NCBI RefSeq assembly: GCF_000372445.1
Contig: NZ_AQUY01000001.1
Coordinates: 998,824 to 1,062,823 of the forward strand
Source: Corynebacterium ulceribovis DSM 45146
GTDB taxonomy: Bacteria; Actinomycetota; Actinomycetes; Mycobacteriales; Mycobacteriaceae
DNA length: 64,000 nt
Direction: 5' to 3'
Positions within the stretch are counted from its first letter, which is position 1, and every line of letters starts with the position of its first letter. A program made the position numbers and the translations under genes. The notes under the pieces were generated by a model. That model was not told where the DNA came from, searched no databases, and saw only the letters and a list, made by a program, of their open reading frames with translations. Positions 56,013 to 64,000 of the stretch are shown piece after piece.

Positions 56013-57413
56013 ATGGTTTCTACAAAACTTAAGTCCGTGCTGGGGTTGCTCGCCAGCGGCGCCTTGTTACTGAGCAGCGGGGCACATGCCGCCGCACAAT
56101 CCTCGATGCCGGCCCCGGGGTTGCCGGCCCCAGGTGTGCCGGGGTCGTCCTTACCGGGTTCACTGCAGCCTGGTGGGCAGTCCGGTTCGGCGCAACAAGC
56201 CCCCGGTGACGCGGGTGATACCAAGACGCTGCCACAAGGAACGAGCGACTTCACGCCACTGCCGTCGCACCCAGCCCCAGCACCTAACCGGGGCCTGCTA
56301 GTGTCGCAGAAGGTGTTCGCGATTGCTGAGGGCAATGGCAGCGGCTCTGCCACGACGCAAGGACTAACTGCGAAGAAGGTCACGTACCGCACCACTGATT
56401 CCGTGGGCGGACAGCTCACGACCTCTGGGGTATTGACCGTCCCTAAGCAACCATGGAGAGGGAGGGGGCCGCGGCCGCTAGTGGCGGTGGCACCTGGAAC
56501 CCAGGGCGTTGGCAAGCACTGTGATGCCTCTAATGCCTTCCGCACCGGTGTGCAGCTACGGATTAACCCAGTTGATGCTGTGATGCCGTATGAAGCGGTT
56601 ATTGTGGCGCCATTGTTAGCCGCAGGCTACGCGGTGGTGGCTATCGACCATCCGCGTGACCCACACACCGGCTCCCAGAAGTATGTGGACAATATCGCCT
56701 CGGGGCAGGCACTTATCGATGCCGCCGCAGCCTCCCTGCAGGCTATGGGCGCACCGAAAGAAACCAAGGTTGGGTTCACCGGTTATTCGCAGGGCGGTGG
56801 CGCCGCTGGGTGGGCCGCGGAGAATGTGCACCGATACGCCCCAGAACTGAGCGTGAAGGCCAGCTATGTCGGAGCCCCACCCTCGGACCTGATGCAGGTG
56901 ATGCGAGCCGTCGACGGGTCGCTTATTGCCGGAGTATTGGCTTACGCCACTAATCAAACCTTGGACAATATCCCGGAGCTGCGAGAAGAGCTAGAGCAGC
57001 AGGAGCTGAGCCCCCTGGGCCTGCACACGCTGCGGGTCAATGATTCACTGTGCATTGCAGGTTCGGCGTTCGCCTCTGGATTGGCAGATACCCGTACCAT
57101 GATGCGCTCGCGGCAGTCGCTGATGCAGGTGGCGCACCGCTATCCGCAGCTGTTGCAGGCGTTGGAGCGGCAAAAGCTAGGCCAAGACCATCCGCGACAT
57201 CCTGTGCTGCTGGGGTCGGGTCGCCACGATGACATCATTCCGCATGGCCAAGTCACCGATGTATTCCATGCGTGGCGTTCAAAAGGAACCCCTGTGCGTT
57301 ACCGGGTCGATGAAACACCGCATCTGCCGGGCAAGCTGGGGATTAACCACATGATTCCGTATATGGCGGATTTGCCGCACATTCTGGCGCTATTCAAGCG
57401 CCACTTGGGTTAG
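56013..57413 (+). CDS. Secreted alpha/beta-hydrolase lipase (secretory lipase family)
   Basis: A 466-residue exported esterase. A signal peptide ends near AHAAAQ (~23-29), followed by a Pro/Gly/Ser-rich linker to ~residue 90. The catalytic domain has the nucleophile elbow GYSQGGG (Ser259), SGRHDDIIP with the acid residue, and a late NHMIPYM His. It probably hydrolyses host or envelope lipids outside the cell. AAGGAG precedes the ATG. It converges with cobG, with a four-base overlap of stop codons. Confidence 0.9.
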   Translation: MVSTKLKSVLGLLASGALLLSSGAHAAAQSSMPAPGLPAPGVPGSSLPGSLQPGGQSGSAQQAPGDAGDTKTLPQGTSDFTPLPSHPAPAPNRGLLVSQKVFAIAEGNGSGSATTQGLTAKKVTYRTTDSVGGQLTTSGVLTVPKQPWRGRGPRPLVAVAPGTQGVGKHCDASNAFRTGVQLRINPVDAVMPYEAVIVAPLLAAGYAVVAIDHPRDPHTGSQKYVDNIASGQALIDAAAASLQAMGAPKETKVGFTGYSQGGGAAGWAAENVHRYAPELSVKASYVGAPPSDLMQVMRAVDGSLIAGVLAYATNQTLDNIPELREELEQQELSPLGLHTLRVNDSLCIAGSAFASGLADTRTMMRSRQSLMQVAHRYPQLLQALERQKLGQDHPRHPVLLGSGRHDDIIPHGQVTDVFHAWRSKGTPVRYRVDETPHLPGKLGINHMIPYMADLPHILALFKRHLG

Positions 57414-58480
57414 CTAGTGGACGAGACCTCGTACTCGCCGTCCGCCAGTGCGAGGTACTCAATGAAGTTGCCACGCGGCAAGCCACAACGCATGTCACAG
57501 CCGGCAAAGTGCACGCGGCCTGCAGGCAAATCACCGGAATGAACCGCAGTTTCGGCATCACCTTCGGTATTGGATAGCGATAGGTGGCAGTGCGGGCAGG
57601 CCGAGACTCGCAACCATGGCGACTCTTGGTCGAAGACAAGGCCCCGGGGCGCCAGCACCCGCAGCACCGACTCCGCTTCATGCTCATCGAGGTCGTGGAT
57701 GAGTATGGAGCGCCATGGGGTCACCGTCACAGCAGCTTCAGTTGCTGCGAGCAGCTGCACTACCTCCGAGGTCAGCTCACCGAATCGTAGGCCTGCACCA
57801 AGCGTAATTTTCCCGTCTTCTTGGGCCAGCCAGCCAACAAGGTCCAGGCCGGGCCGGAGCGCTGAGACTGCCGCGGTGGAATCCACGATCTCCAGTTCGC
57901 GTTTGATTGTTGGCGCCGGGCCCGCCAGCCGCTGCTCATATTCGGCGACCATCCGGTCCACCACATCGTCCCACGCCACGTGGTCCGCAGTTGCTTCGCC
58001 GTCAAGAATCAGCCGGAACCGGTCTGGCTCGTCCGCAATAACTCCGACCGTTGGTTTCAACGCTGCGATGTCGCCCCTTCCGTCATCAAGCCCAAAGAAC
58101 GGTGACCACGCGGCAACCGGCAGGCCGGTGGCGCGGCTGGCTAACTCGGTGTAAAGGTCGCGGATATCCGCCCAGCCGCCGCTGCGGCCGGACATGGGGG
58201 AGAAGGCGACGACCGGGCCCGGCACAGCGGTATGTACCGGCCAGCCAAGCTCGCGAGCGGCAGCGGTTAACGCTTCTGGGTCGGAGACCTGACCAATTTC
58301 GAGGTCGCCATCATCAACGATTTGGACGTCCCCAGAGCCGAATTCAGCGGCAAGCTTCGCAATATGTGCCCAGGTCACGCTACTGACATCCATTGCGTGA
58401 AACCGCACGCGCGCGATACCTGCGCGGCCGGGAAAATCAGCAATGTACAACAGTGGAGTTTCTGGGGACAATTTGGTCAT
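57410..58480 (-). CDS. cobG: CobG-like precorrin-3B synthase / nitrite-sulfite reductase family protein
   Basis: A 356-residue protein with a nitrite/sulfite-reductase ferredoxin-like half-domain (LRPGLDLVGWLAQEDGKITLGAGLRFG) and Cys clusters SACPHC and VHFAGCDMRCGLPRG, which fit the [4Fe-4S] site of CobG enzymes. CobG oxygenates precorrin-3A in the aerobic cobalamin pathway. Without other cob genes the role may be different. ATG 58480. It overlaps the lipase 3' end by four bases. Confidence 0.72.
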   Translation of the reverse strand: MTKLSPETPLLYIADFPGRAGIARVRFHAMDVSSVTWAHIAKLAAEFGSGDVQIVDDGDLEIGQVSDPEALTAAARELGWPVHTAVPGPVVAFSPMSGRSGGWADIRDLYTELASRATGLPVAAWSPFFGLDDGRGDIAALKPTVGVIADEPDRFRLILDGEATADHVAWDDVVDRMVAEYEQRLAGPAPTIKRELEIVDSTAAVSALRPGLDLVGWLAQEDGKITLGAGLRFGELTSEVVQLLAATEAAVTVTPWRSILIHDLDEHEAESVLRVLAPRGLVFDQESPWLRVSACPHCHLSLSNTEGDAETAVHSGDLPAGRVHFAGCDMRCGLPRGNFIEYLALADGEYEVSSTS

Positions 58481-58571
58481 GCGTCCATGCTAGTGTGCAA
58501 CGCGACAAAACCAACGAAGTTGTACCCTAAATGGGTTCATTATTCCCGACTTGTTACCCCCAAGGATGTTC

Positions 58572-60230
58572 ATGGCTGTGGTGTCGAAGCCCGGTGTGGC
58601 TCGGATTGGAGCAGCCATTGTTGCTGGTCTGCTCATGTTACCGGCGTTCCAACCAGTGGGCTGGTGGCCGTTAGCGCTGGTAGCGGTAGCGGTACTGACT
58701 GCGGCGCTGCTGCCGTGGCGTATGTGGTCGGCGCCGACGTTACGTCAAGCGTTCGGACTTGGCTACCTCTTTGGCGTCGTGTTCCTCTTTGGGCACCTGA
58801 ACTGGGTGGGGGTGTATGTTGGCGCCTTCGCACCGGCTGCGCTGGCAGCATTCCTTGCGCTGTACTACGGCCTCTTCGCTCTTGGGGCCGCCGCGATAAT
58901 GCGTACGCCGTGGCCTGCGTGGTTGCAGTGGCCGGCGGTGGCGTTGTGGTTCGTGGCGTCGGAGGCTGCGTATTCGCGTTTCCCCTTCGGCGGTTTCCCG
59001 TGGCCGCGGCTGGGTTGGAGCCAGGTTGGTGGGCCGTTACAGCAGTGGGCGGTTGTCGGCGGGCCAGTGTTGGTGTCGGCAATGGCGGCGCTGGCCGGGG
59101 TCGGTCTGCTGGGGTTACTGCGTCGGCGCTTTGTGACGTCCGCAGCGATGCTGTTGGTCCCGTTAGTGCTGCCAGCGGTGCTGCTGGTGTGGCCTGGCGT
59201 GGGCGGCGCGGATGCTGAGGAATTGGGCGCTGGTGGTGTTGAGGGTGCCGGTGACGCTGGCGCTTCCGAGCAGCTAGAGGTCTTGGCTGTGCAGGGCAAT
59301 GTGCCCCGATTGGGTCTAGATTTCAATGCGCAGCGCCGGGCTGTGCTGACCAACCACGTGGACCAGACCCTCGATTATGTGGACCGTCAGGTAAAGACCG
59401 GTGCGCGGCCGGAACCGCAGCTGGTGCTGTGGCCGGAAAATGCCTCCGACGTCAGTCCGTTTCGGGACCAGGCGGCCGCTGATCTGATTGACCGAGCGGC
59501 GGTTGGGGCGCAGGCACCGATTGTGGCGGGCACGTTTACCTATGGGCCGGAACAGCAGGTCTATAACTCGATGGTGGTGTGGGACCCGCAGCAGGGGCCG
59601 ACCGGGGAGGTGCATGAGAAAATTCATGTGCAACCGTTTGGTGAATATATGCCGTATCGCAGTTTCTTCCGAAAGTTCACCAGTTTGGTGGATCAGGCTG
59701 GGTTCATTGAGCCTGGGGCAGGCGATGGTGTGTTGAATGTGGAGGTTGCGGGCCGCGATGCGCCCGTGCAGCTGGGGATCGCAACCTGCTACGAGGTGGC
59801 GTTTGACCCGGCGTATCGCCGCGCGGTCGGCAATGGTGCGCAGTTACTGGTGACGCCAACGAATAATGCGACGTTCGGGTTCACGGATATGACCTATCAG
59901 CAGTTGGCGATGAGCCGGATGCGGGCCATTGAGATGGACCGGGCGGTTGTAGTGGTGGCCACCAGTGGGGTGAGCGCGTTGGTGCTGCCGGATGGTTCGG
60001 TCATTGAACAGTCGGAAATTTTTGAGCCGGCCCAGTTGGCAGCCGCGTTGCCGCTGAAGGATAGCCGCACTATTGCCTCCCGTTTTGGGGCGGAGATCAG
60101 CCGGGCAGTGATTACTGTCGGTGCCATCGGCGGGCTTTTGGCGTTGGGCTTGTCGCTCCGACGGCGACGGGGAACTACAGTAGAAGTCAAACACCAACAG
60201 CAAGGAGAGATCGTTGACCGCACCAAGTGA
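58572..60230 (+). CDS. lnt: Apolipoprotein N-acyltransferase
   Basis: A 552-residue membrane enzyme adding the third acyl chain to lipoproteins. Multiple N-terminal membrane segments (residues ~10-205) precede a nitrilase-fold domain with the Glu-Lys-Cys triad: WPENAS (Glu), [15 protein letters not shown] (Lys) and GIATCYEV (Cys). A final membrane helix and basic tail complete it. ATG 58572 has AAGG seven bases upstream. It overlaps the Ppm1 gene by 17 bases. In M. tuberculosis the two activities are fused in one protein. Confidence 0.95.
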   Translation: MAVVSKPGVARIGAAIVAGLLMLPAFQPVGWWPLALVAVAVLTAALLPWRMWSAPTLRQAFGLGYLFGVVFLFGHLNWVGVYVGAFAPAALAAFLALYYGLFALGAAAIMRTPWPAWLQWPAVALWFVASEAAYSRFPFGGFPWPRLGWSQVGGPLQQWAVVGGPVLVSAMAALAGVGLLGLLRRRFVTSAAMLLVPLVLPAVLLVWPGVGGADAEELGAGGVEGAGDAGASEQLEVLAVQGNVPRLGLDFNAQRRAVLTNHVDQTLDYVDRQVKTGARPEPQLVLWPENASDVSPFRDQAAADLIDRAAVGAQAPIVAGTFTYGPEQQVYNSMVVWDPQQGPTGEVHEKIHVQPFGEYMPYRSFFRKFTSLVDQAGFIEPGAGDGVLNVEVAGRDAPVQLGIATCYEVAFDPAYRRAVGNGAQLLVTPTNNATFGFTDMTYQQLAMSRMRAIEMDRAVVVVATSGVSALVLPDGSVIEQSEIFEPAQLAAALPLKDSRTIASRFGAEISRAVITVGAIGGLLALGLSLRRRRGTTVEVKHQQQGEIVDRTK

Positions 60231-61050
60231 CAAGACCCTGGTCATTATCCCGACTTTCAACGAACGCGAATCCCTACCGGATGTGGTTCGCCGCACGCTG
60301 GAAGCAAACCCAGAGGTCCACATTCTGGTGGTCGACGACAGTTCCCCAGACGGCACTGGTGAAATTGCCGAGGAACTTGCCAAAACTGATATCGCCGAAC
60401 GTGGTGACGGCAACGGCCGCATTTTCGTCAAGCACCGTGCCACCAAGGACGGCCTGTATGGCGCTTACAAAGCGGGCTTTGAATGGGGCTTGGAGCGCGA
60501 CTACCAGGTGCTGTGCGAAATGGACGCGGACGGCTCCCACCAGCCAGAGCAGCTGCATTTGCTGCTGGAGGCTGTCGATGCCGGCGCTGACTTGGTCATT
60601 GGTTCGCGTTATGTGCCAGGTGGCAAAACCGTCAACTGGCCACTGAGCCGCCTGGTGCTGTCCAAGGGCGGCAACCTGTACATCGGCATGGCACTGGGTA
60701 CCGGCATTAAGGACATCACTGCGGGCTACCGTGCCTTCCGCCGCGAAGTGCTCGAAACCTTGGACTTGGATGCGGTGACCGGTTCGGCGTACCTGTTCCA
60801 GACCGACCTGGGCCGCAAGGCCGTGTACGCGGAATTCGATGTTCGTGAAGTGCCAATTACCTTCATTGAGCGGGAAACTGGCGAGTCGAAGATGAGCGGT
60901 TCTTTCGTCACCGAGTCGCTGAGCCAGGTGACCATGTGGGGCTTTGAACATTGGGGCGGCTTGGCAAAGGACATTTCCGGCGAGTTGTTCCGCTTGGGTA
61001 AGCATGGCGTGCAGCAGATGCTCAAGCGTCCAGACTGGCGCGTGAAGTAG
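60214..61050 (+). CDS. ppm1: Polyprenol monophosphomannose synthase
   Basis: A 278-residue GT2 family transferase making polyprenol-phosphate mannose, the donor for lipoglycan and protein mannosylation. N-terminal [12 protein letters not shown], then [12 protein letters not shown], the [11 protein letters not shown] metal-binding motif, and GSRYVPGG are conserved. TTG start with AAGGAG seven bases upstream. The start lies within the lnt frame, so the two are translated together. Confidence 0.95.
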   Translation: MTAPSDKTLVIIPTFNERESLPDVVRRTLEANPEVHILVVDDSSPDGTGEIAEELAKTDIAERGDGNGRIFVKHRATKDGLYGAYKAGFEWGLERDYQVLCEMDADGSHQPEQLHLLLEAVDAGADLVIGSRYVPGGKTVNWPLSRLVLSKGGNLYIGMALGTGIKDITAGYRAFRREVLETLDLDAVTGSAYLFQTDLGRKAVYAEFDVREVPITFIERETGESKMSGSFVTESLSQVTMWGFEHWGGLAKDISGELFRLGKHGVQQMLKRPDWRVK

Positions 61051-61089
61051 GGAAGTCGGCGCACCCCGCGCCGGGCTCTTGGCAGCACA

Positions 61090-61129
61090 AAAAGGGGCGG
61101 CTCGCAGTTGGTTGCGGGCCGCCCCTTTT
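61090..61129. terminator. Bidirectional rho-independent terminator
   Basis: A 17-bp stem AAAAGGGGCGGCTCGCA / TGCGGGCCGCCCCTTTT (one G-U pair) with a six-base loop. It has A residues on one side and T residues on the other. It stands between convergent ppm1 and rbpA and can terminate both. Confidence 0.88.
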
Positions 61130-61168
61130 GGTTTTGATGGGCGTCGAGCTAGGTGCTCTGCCTAGTGC

Positions 61169-61546
61169 TTACTTCTTGTTTTCGGCTTCGTCTTGGCGCT
61201 GCATGCGGGCAGCGTTGCGGCGACGCGAGCGCAGCAGTTCCAAGCGTTCTTCCATCAGAATGTCAAGTTCTTCGATGCTGCGGCGTTCGCGGAGCATGTC
61301 CCAGTGGGTGCGTGGTGGTTTCGCTGGCTTGGCTTCGAAGCCTTCGCCTTCCATGAGGTAGCCGGTTTCGCCGTTTTTGCACAGCCACTCTGCAGGGATT
61401 TCTGCTTCTTCTGCGAATGGGACCTCAAAAACTTGTCCGGTGTCAGTCTTGTATTTGACCATTTGCCGTGGCGCGAGGTCGTGGTCACGGTCGGTTTCGT
61501 AGCTGACAGCACCCATGCGACTGCCGCGGAGTACGCGATCTGCCAT
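61169..61546 (-). CDS. rbpA: RNA polymerase-binding protein RbpA
   Basis: A 125-residue actinobacterial transcription factor that binds sigma factor and stabilises open complexes. The N-terminal tail and beta-core (MADRVLRGSRMG, VFEVPFAEEAEIPAEW) and the sigma-interacting C-terminal part (THWDMLRERRSIEELDILMEERLELLR) are intact. The ATG at 61546 is preceded by a purine-rich AAAGGGGA. It shares the terminator with ppm1, as in other Mycobacteriales. Confidence 0.96.
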   Translation of the reverse strand: MADRVLRGSRMGAVSYETDRDHDLAPRQMVKYKTDTGQVFEVPFAEEAEIPAEWLCKNGETGYLMEGEGFEAKPAKPPRTHWDMLRERRSIEELDILMEERLELLRSRRRNAARMQRQDEAENKK

Positions 61547-61642
61547 TGTGGTGTCCCCTTTCCTTTTCCGACCTTCTAATATAGCCCACTTTGTCCGCGT
61601 GGTGCCAGCCTGTGGCAGGTTTGCCCAGCTAAGGTCAAGTCT

Positions 61643-61984
61643 GTGAACAGCGACCCCCAACTTGTTAAAGCCCGGTGTGACTGGTGCGGCCGCAGTTTTG
61701 AGTATCCGCTGCGTGGTCGTCGCCGAAAGTATTGCAGCCGGTCCTGCCGTCAGCGTGCGTATGAAAAACGCAATTCCACTGGCTTTGCTGGGGAAAGCGC
61801 CGTCCCGGTGGAGCAGATTGTGTCGCGCCGTGAGGCAGTCGTCGACCTCACTTTTCAGCTCCGCTGCGCCGCAGAGGACGTCAGCACCGCTGTTGCGGAG
61901 GGTTCGTCCCAGAAGGAAGTGCAGGGGCTTGTTGACGAATTGGTGCGACTTGCAACACAAGTTGAGCGAGCGGTAGGCGAGTGA
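61643..61984 (+). CDS. Small zinc-finger-like protein
   Basis: A 113-residue protein with C12-x2-C15 and C31-x3-C35, probably a treble-clef-like zinc site in the N-terminal third (RCDWCGRSFEYP, YCSRSCRQRAY, rich in Arg). The remainder (~50-113) is helical (QGLVDELVRLATQVERA). It may bind nucleic acid. GTG 61643 starts 96 bases from the divergent rbpA. Unknown function. Confidence 0.68.
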   Translation: MNSDPQLVKARCDWCGRSFEYPLRGRRRKYCSRSCRQRAYEKRNSTGFAGESAVPVEQIVSRREAVVDLTFQLRCAAEDVSTAVAEGSSQKEVQGLVDELVRLATQVERAVGE

Positions 61985-62086
61985 CCGGCATCTTTATCGG
62001 TTTTGCTCCTGTTTGGGGTTGACCGTGATACCCGTCGGGGTGTCTCAATAGTGGAATTGGGTGGGGAAGGGCTACCATCAAGCATT

Positions 62087-62770
62087 ATGAAACGGACTGT
62101 TATTGGAATCGTCGTTGCTCTGGTTACCGTGTTGACGCTTTTTGCGGTCGGCGTTGTCGCTTACCTCACCATGATGGGGCCCGGTTCAAAGACAGCAACC
62201 CTGGATTCCACTGACGCAGAACCTGCTTCCACCGACATGAATGGCCACTGGAATATCATTGATCGCGCTGGTCAGAACACATCTTCGGCTGGTTACACAT
62301 TCCATGAACTGCTGCCGAATGAGGCGCGCGATACCTCCGGCACCACTGAAGATGTGGACGGTCAGATCACTGTGGAGGACGACAAGATTGTCTCCGGTGA
62401 TGTGACCGTCAATATGGACACGGTGTCCTCGGACAACAAGAAGCGGGACAACTCAGTTCGGGATCGTATTTTCTTCACCTACAAGTACCCAGAGTCCAAG
62501 TTCCGGATTACCGAGCCAGTGGATGTGTCGTCATTGCCAGATGATGGCACCGTCGGCACCGTGAAGCTGACCGGTGACTTGACGATCTTGTCGACCACTC
62601 GTGAAGTCTCCGGTGAAGTGCGTGCGCTGCGCACTGGCAATCGGGTGATTGTCGGCGGCGACATTCCGATTAACCGGAAGGACTTCGGTGTGGAAGCTCC
62701 TGAGCTGGTTGCGGCGAAAATTGATGAAGAAGGCGAGCTGAATCTGTTGCTGGTCTTCGAAAAGCAGTAG
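62087..62770 (+). CDS. YceI-like domain membrane-anchored protein
   Basis: A 227-residue protein with an N-terminal membrane segment (~4-26) and an extracytoplasmic YceI-like lipocalin fold (GHWNIIDRAGQNTSSAGYTFHEL, KSSRDRIFF-type middle, TGDLTILSTTREVSGEVRAL). YceI proteins bind isoprenoid-like or other hydrophobic ligands. The ATG at 62087 is the best start though its ribosome-binding site is unclear. Confidence 0.8.
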   Translation: MKRTVIGIVVALVTVLTLFAVGVVAYLTMMGPGSKTATLDSTDAEPASTDMNGHWNIIDRAGQNTSSAGYTFHELLPNEARDTSGTTEDVDGQITVEDDKIVSGDVTVNMDTVSSDNKKRDNSVRDRIFFTYKYPESKFRITEPVDVSSLPDDGTVGTVKLTGDLTILSTTREVSGEVRALRTGNRVIVGGDIPINRKDFGVEAPELVAAKIDEEGELNLLLVFEKQ

Positions 62771-62853
62771 TCACAACCAGCAGTATCGTCACAGTGACGT
62801 TTCTAACCCAATTGGCAGCACTGCCAGAAACAGCCACAAGAGGGGCCTGACAA

Positions 62854-63207
62854 GTGAATAAGCGGCAAACGACCAGCTTTCTGCTCACTGCAGTAGTCAC
62901 CGCGATCGCCATCGCATGCGCGCGCATCTTTGATTCTGCCAATGCACCGTTCTTCATCGCGATGGCGGCTTTTGCCGTCACATACGGAGCGCTCGACATC
63001 TGGCGCGCCCGCACCAACGAAACCGCAGATATCCGCGTGAAGGTTCAGAGCCTGGACGCCGAGCGGTATAAGTCCATTGCCTTTGAGTCTGGCCGCGGCG
63101 CAGCCATCCGAGCGATCCAGGAAGACCATGAGGGCATCTCCAAGGCGCATGCACAACGACTGTGGCGGGACATCATCGAGCTGGAACGCGGCAAACCCCA
63201 GAGCTAA
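62854..63207 (+). CDS. Small membrane protein, hypothetical
   Basis: A 117-residue protein with two hydrophobic segments (~8-27 and ~33-48) followed by a charged, helical C-terminal domain (~50-117: ETADIRVKVQSLDAERYKSIAFE). I recognise no family. GTG start at 62854 with GAGGGG nearby. Located 83 bases after the YceI-like gene and may be read with it. Confidence 0.6.
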   Translation: MNKRQTTSFLLTAVVTAIAIACARIFDSANAPFFIAMAAFAVTYGALDIWRARTNETADIRVKVQSLDAERYKSIAFESGRGAAIRAIQEDHEGISKAHAQRLWRDIIELERGKPQS

Positions 63208-63313
63208 GCACCTACTGAACTAAGCACCACCTCGACAATAACCCCTGTTAGCCGATAATCTACATTATGTCATTTTGCAGATATCTGGAGCTGCCCCGTC
63301 GACAGCTCACTAA

Positions 63314-64000
63314 CTAGGAACAGCTATCGCTGCACCCACAGCACGACGCGGATTCGTCCCCAGCAAACGCCCGCCCTGTTGACGTCGCGCAGCCATCGCC
63401 GACCCAAGCCTCCCGGCCCTCATGCACAGCAATCATGGCAATCACAAGCGCCGCAATTGGGTCAGCCTGCCACCAGCCGAACGCCGCGTTAAGCACCAGA
63501 CCAATCAGCACCGCCGCCGACAGGTACGCACACACCAACAGCTGCTTGGAATCCGCCACCGCGGTCGCCGATCCCAGCGCCTGACCAGTCCGGCGCTCCA
63601 CAACGGAAATCGCCGGCATCAACACCACGCTGACTGCCGCCAGAATAATGCCGACTGTGCTGTGTTCCGGCTGTTCACCGGTCCAGAGGGTCTGCACCGC
63701 ATCTATCGTCACAAAGGCGGCCAGGGCGAAAAATGCCAACGCAATAATCTTTAGCGTCGGACCTTCCCACTTCTTCGGATCCTGGCGCGTGAACTGCCAT
63801 GCAACTGCCAGTGCGGATGTCACCTCAATCGTCGAGTCCAGACCAAAACCGAGCAACGCCCCAGAATCAGCGACGCTACCTGCAGAAATAGCAATAACCG
63901 CTTCGATGACATTGTAGGCAATGGTGAACGCCACAATGAAGCGAATGCGCCGCTGCAGTTTGTTCGCATTGGGTGTGAGATTGATTTGTTTCGCAGTTGA
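63314..64000 (-). CDS. Cation diffusion facilitator transporter (5' end beyond window)
   Basis: The last ~228 residues of a minus-strand transporter whose start is outside the window; the frame remains open to base 64000. The membrane domain has the family motif ADSGALLGFGLDSTIEV (residue set with the paired Asp of the metal site) and several further helices. The cytoplasmic tail is short with a Cys-rich end (CCGCSDSCS), which could bind metal. Transports divalent or heavy metal ions outward; substrate unknown. Confidence 0.82.
   Translation of the reverse strand, partial: STAKQINLTPNANKLQRRIRFIVAFTIAYNVIEAVIAISAGSVADSGALLGFGLDSTIEVTSALAVAWQFTRQDPKKWEGPTLKIIALAFFALAAFVTIDAVQTLWTGEQPEHSTVGIILAAVSVVLMPAISVVERRTGQALGSATAVADSKQLLVCAYLSAAVLIGLVLNAAFGWWQADPIAALVIAMIAVHEGREAWVGDGCATSTGRAFAGDESASCCGCSDSCS

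Noticed and set aside
1..64000. Mobile elements, prophage, CRISPR or genomic island
   Set aside because: No transposase, integrase, direct-repeat array or clear change in composition was seen; gene order follows the corynebacterial backbone throughout.

Overview
The window is chromosomal DNA of a Corynebacterium (order Mycobacteriales). The evidence is a long run of genes whose order and products match the Corynebacterium/Mycobacterium core backbone: acn - Rv1476-like - ripA-like - moxR - DUF58 - VWA - hemH; pyrD - lppL-like - uppP - mshC; hisE - hisG - aspA; trmI - mpa/ARC - dop - pup - pafA - pafBC - tatA - tatC - helY; and lnt - ppm1 - rbpA. Mycothiol (mshC), pupylation, RbpA and polyprenol-phosphate-mannose genes are actinobacterial hallmarks. 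No 20S proteasome genes lie between pup and pafA, which is typical of corynebacteria. I cannot name the species. Nearly all of the sequence is ordinary core genome; I saw no insertion sequence, phage, CRISPR array or island.

Layout. 1-5770: the end fragment of an amino-acid permease, a lycopene-cyclase-type flavoprotein, an ABC-F ATPase coupled to a cutinase-like secreted esterase, and a class I glutamine amidotransferase. 5800-10024: a large fused indolepyruvate ferredoxin oxidoreductase, divergent from an Lrp/AsnC regulator. 10155-19885: aconitase on the minus strand, divergent from a cell-envelope cluster (Rv1476-like, NlpC/P60 endopeptidase, MoxR, DUF58, VWA) and ferrochelatase. The 399-bp leader of the NlpC/P60 gene is structured and carries a perfect GlxR-type site. 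19902-26856: a conserved unknown gene, DUF3097 (Toprim-like by my reading), NfeD, an SPFH protein, an HTH protein, a TVP38 membrane protein, a cupin and a cardiolipin synthase. 26949-34691: tRNA-Leu(GAG), a secreted beta-lactamase-like protein, a PEBP-like protein, pyrD, a lipoprotein, a catalytically degenerate aldo/keto reductase, uppP, mshC and a small unknown gene. 34698-42795: a thioesterase-like protein, a HAD phosphatase, hisE, hisG, aspA, a TetR regulator, a RecB-like nuclease, an AztD-like zinc lipoprotein and trmI. 42830-54505: the pupylation operon without proteasome, a fused PafBC regulator, tatA, tatC and helY. 54528-64000: a DprE2-like SDR coupled to cobK, a secreted lipase, cobG, lnt-ppm1, rbpA, a small zinc-finger protein, a YceI-like protein, a small membrane protein and the end of a CDF transporter.

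How the genes work together. Dop deamidates Pup, PafA ligates it, and the Mpa/ARC ring unfolds pupylated substrates, here with no proteasome-docking C terminus visible. Lnt and Ppm1 serve lipoprotein acylation and polyprenol-phosphate mannose supply. UppP recycles the lipid carrier, and the NlpC/P60-MoxR-VWA block serves envelope remodelling. The most unusual points are the fused PafBC, the truncated Mpa tail, the structured leader upstream of the NlpC/P60 gene, the Toprim-like signature in DUF3097, the aldo/keto reductase with three of four catalytic residues replaced, and the isolated cobG and cobK genes. No wholly new multi-gene system is evident.
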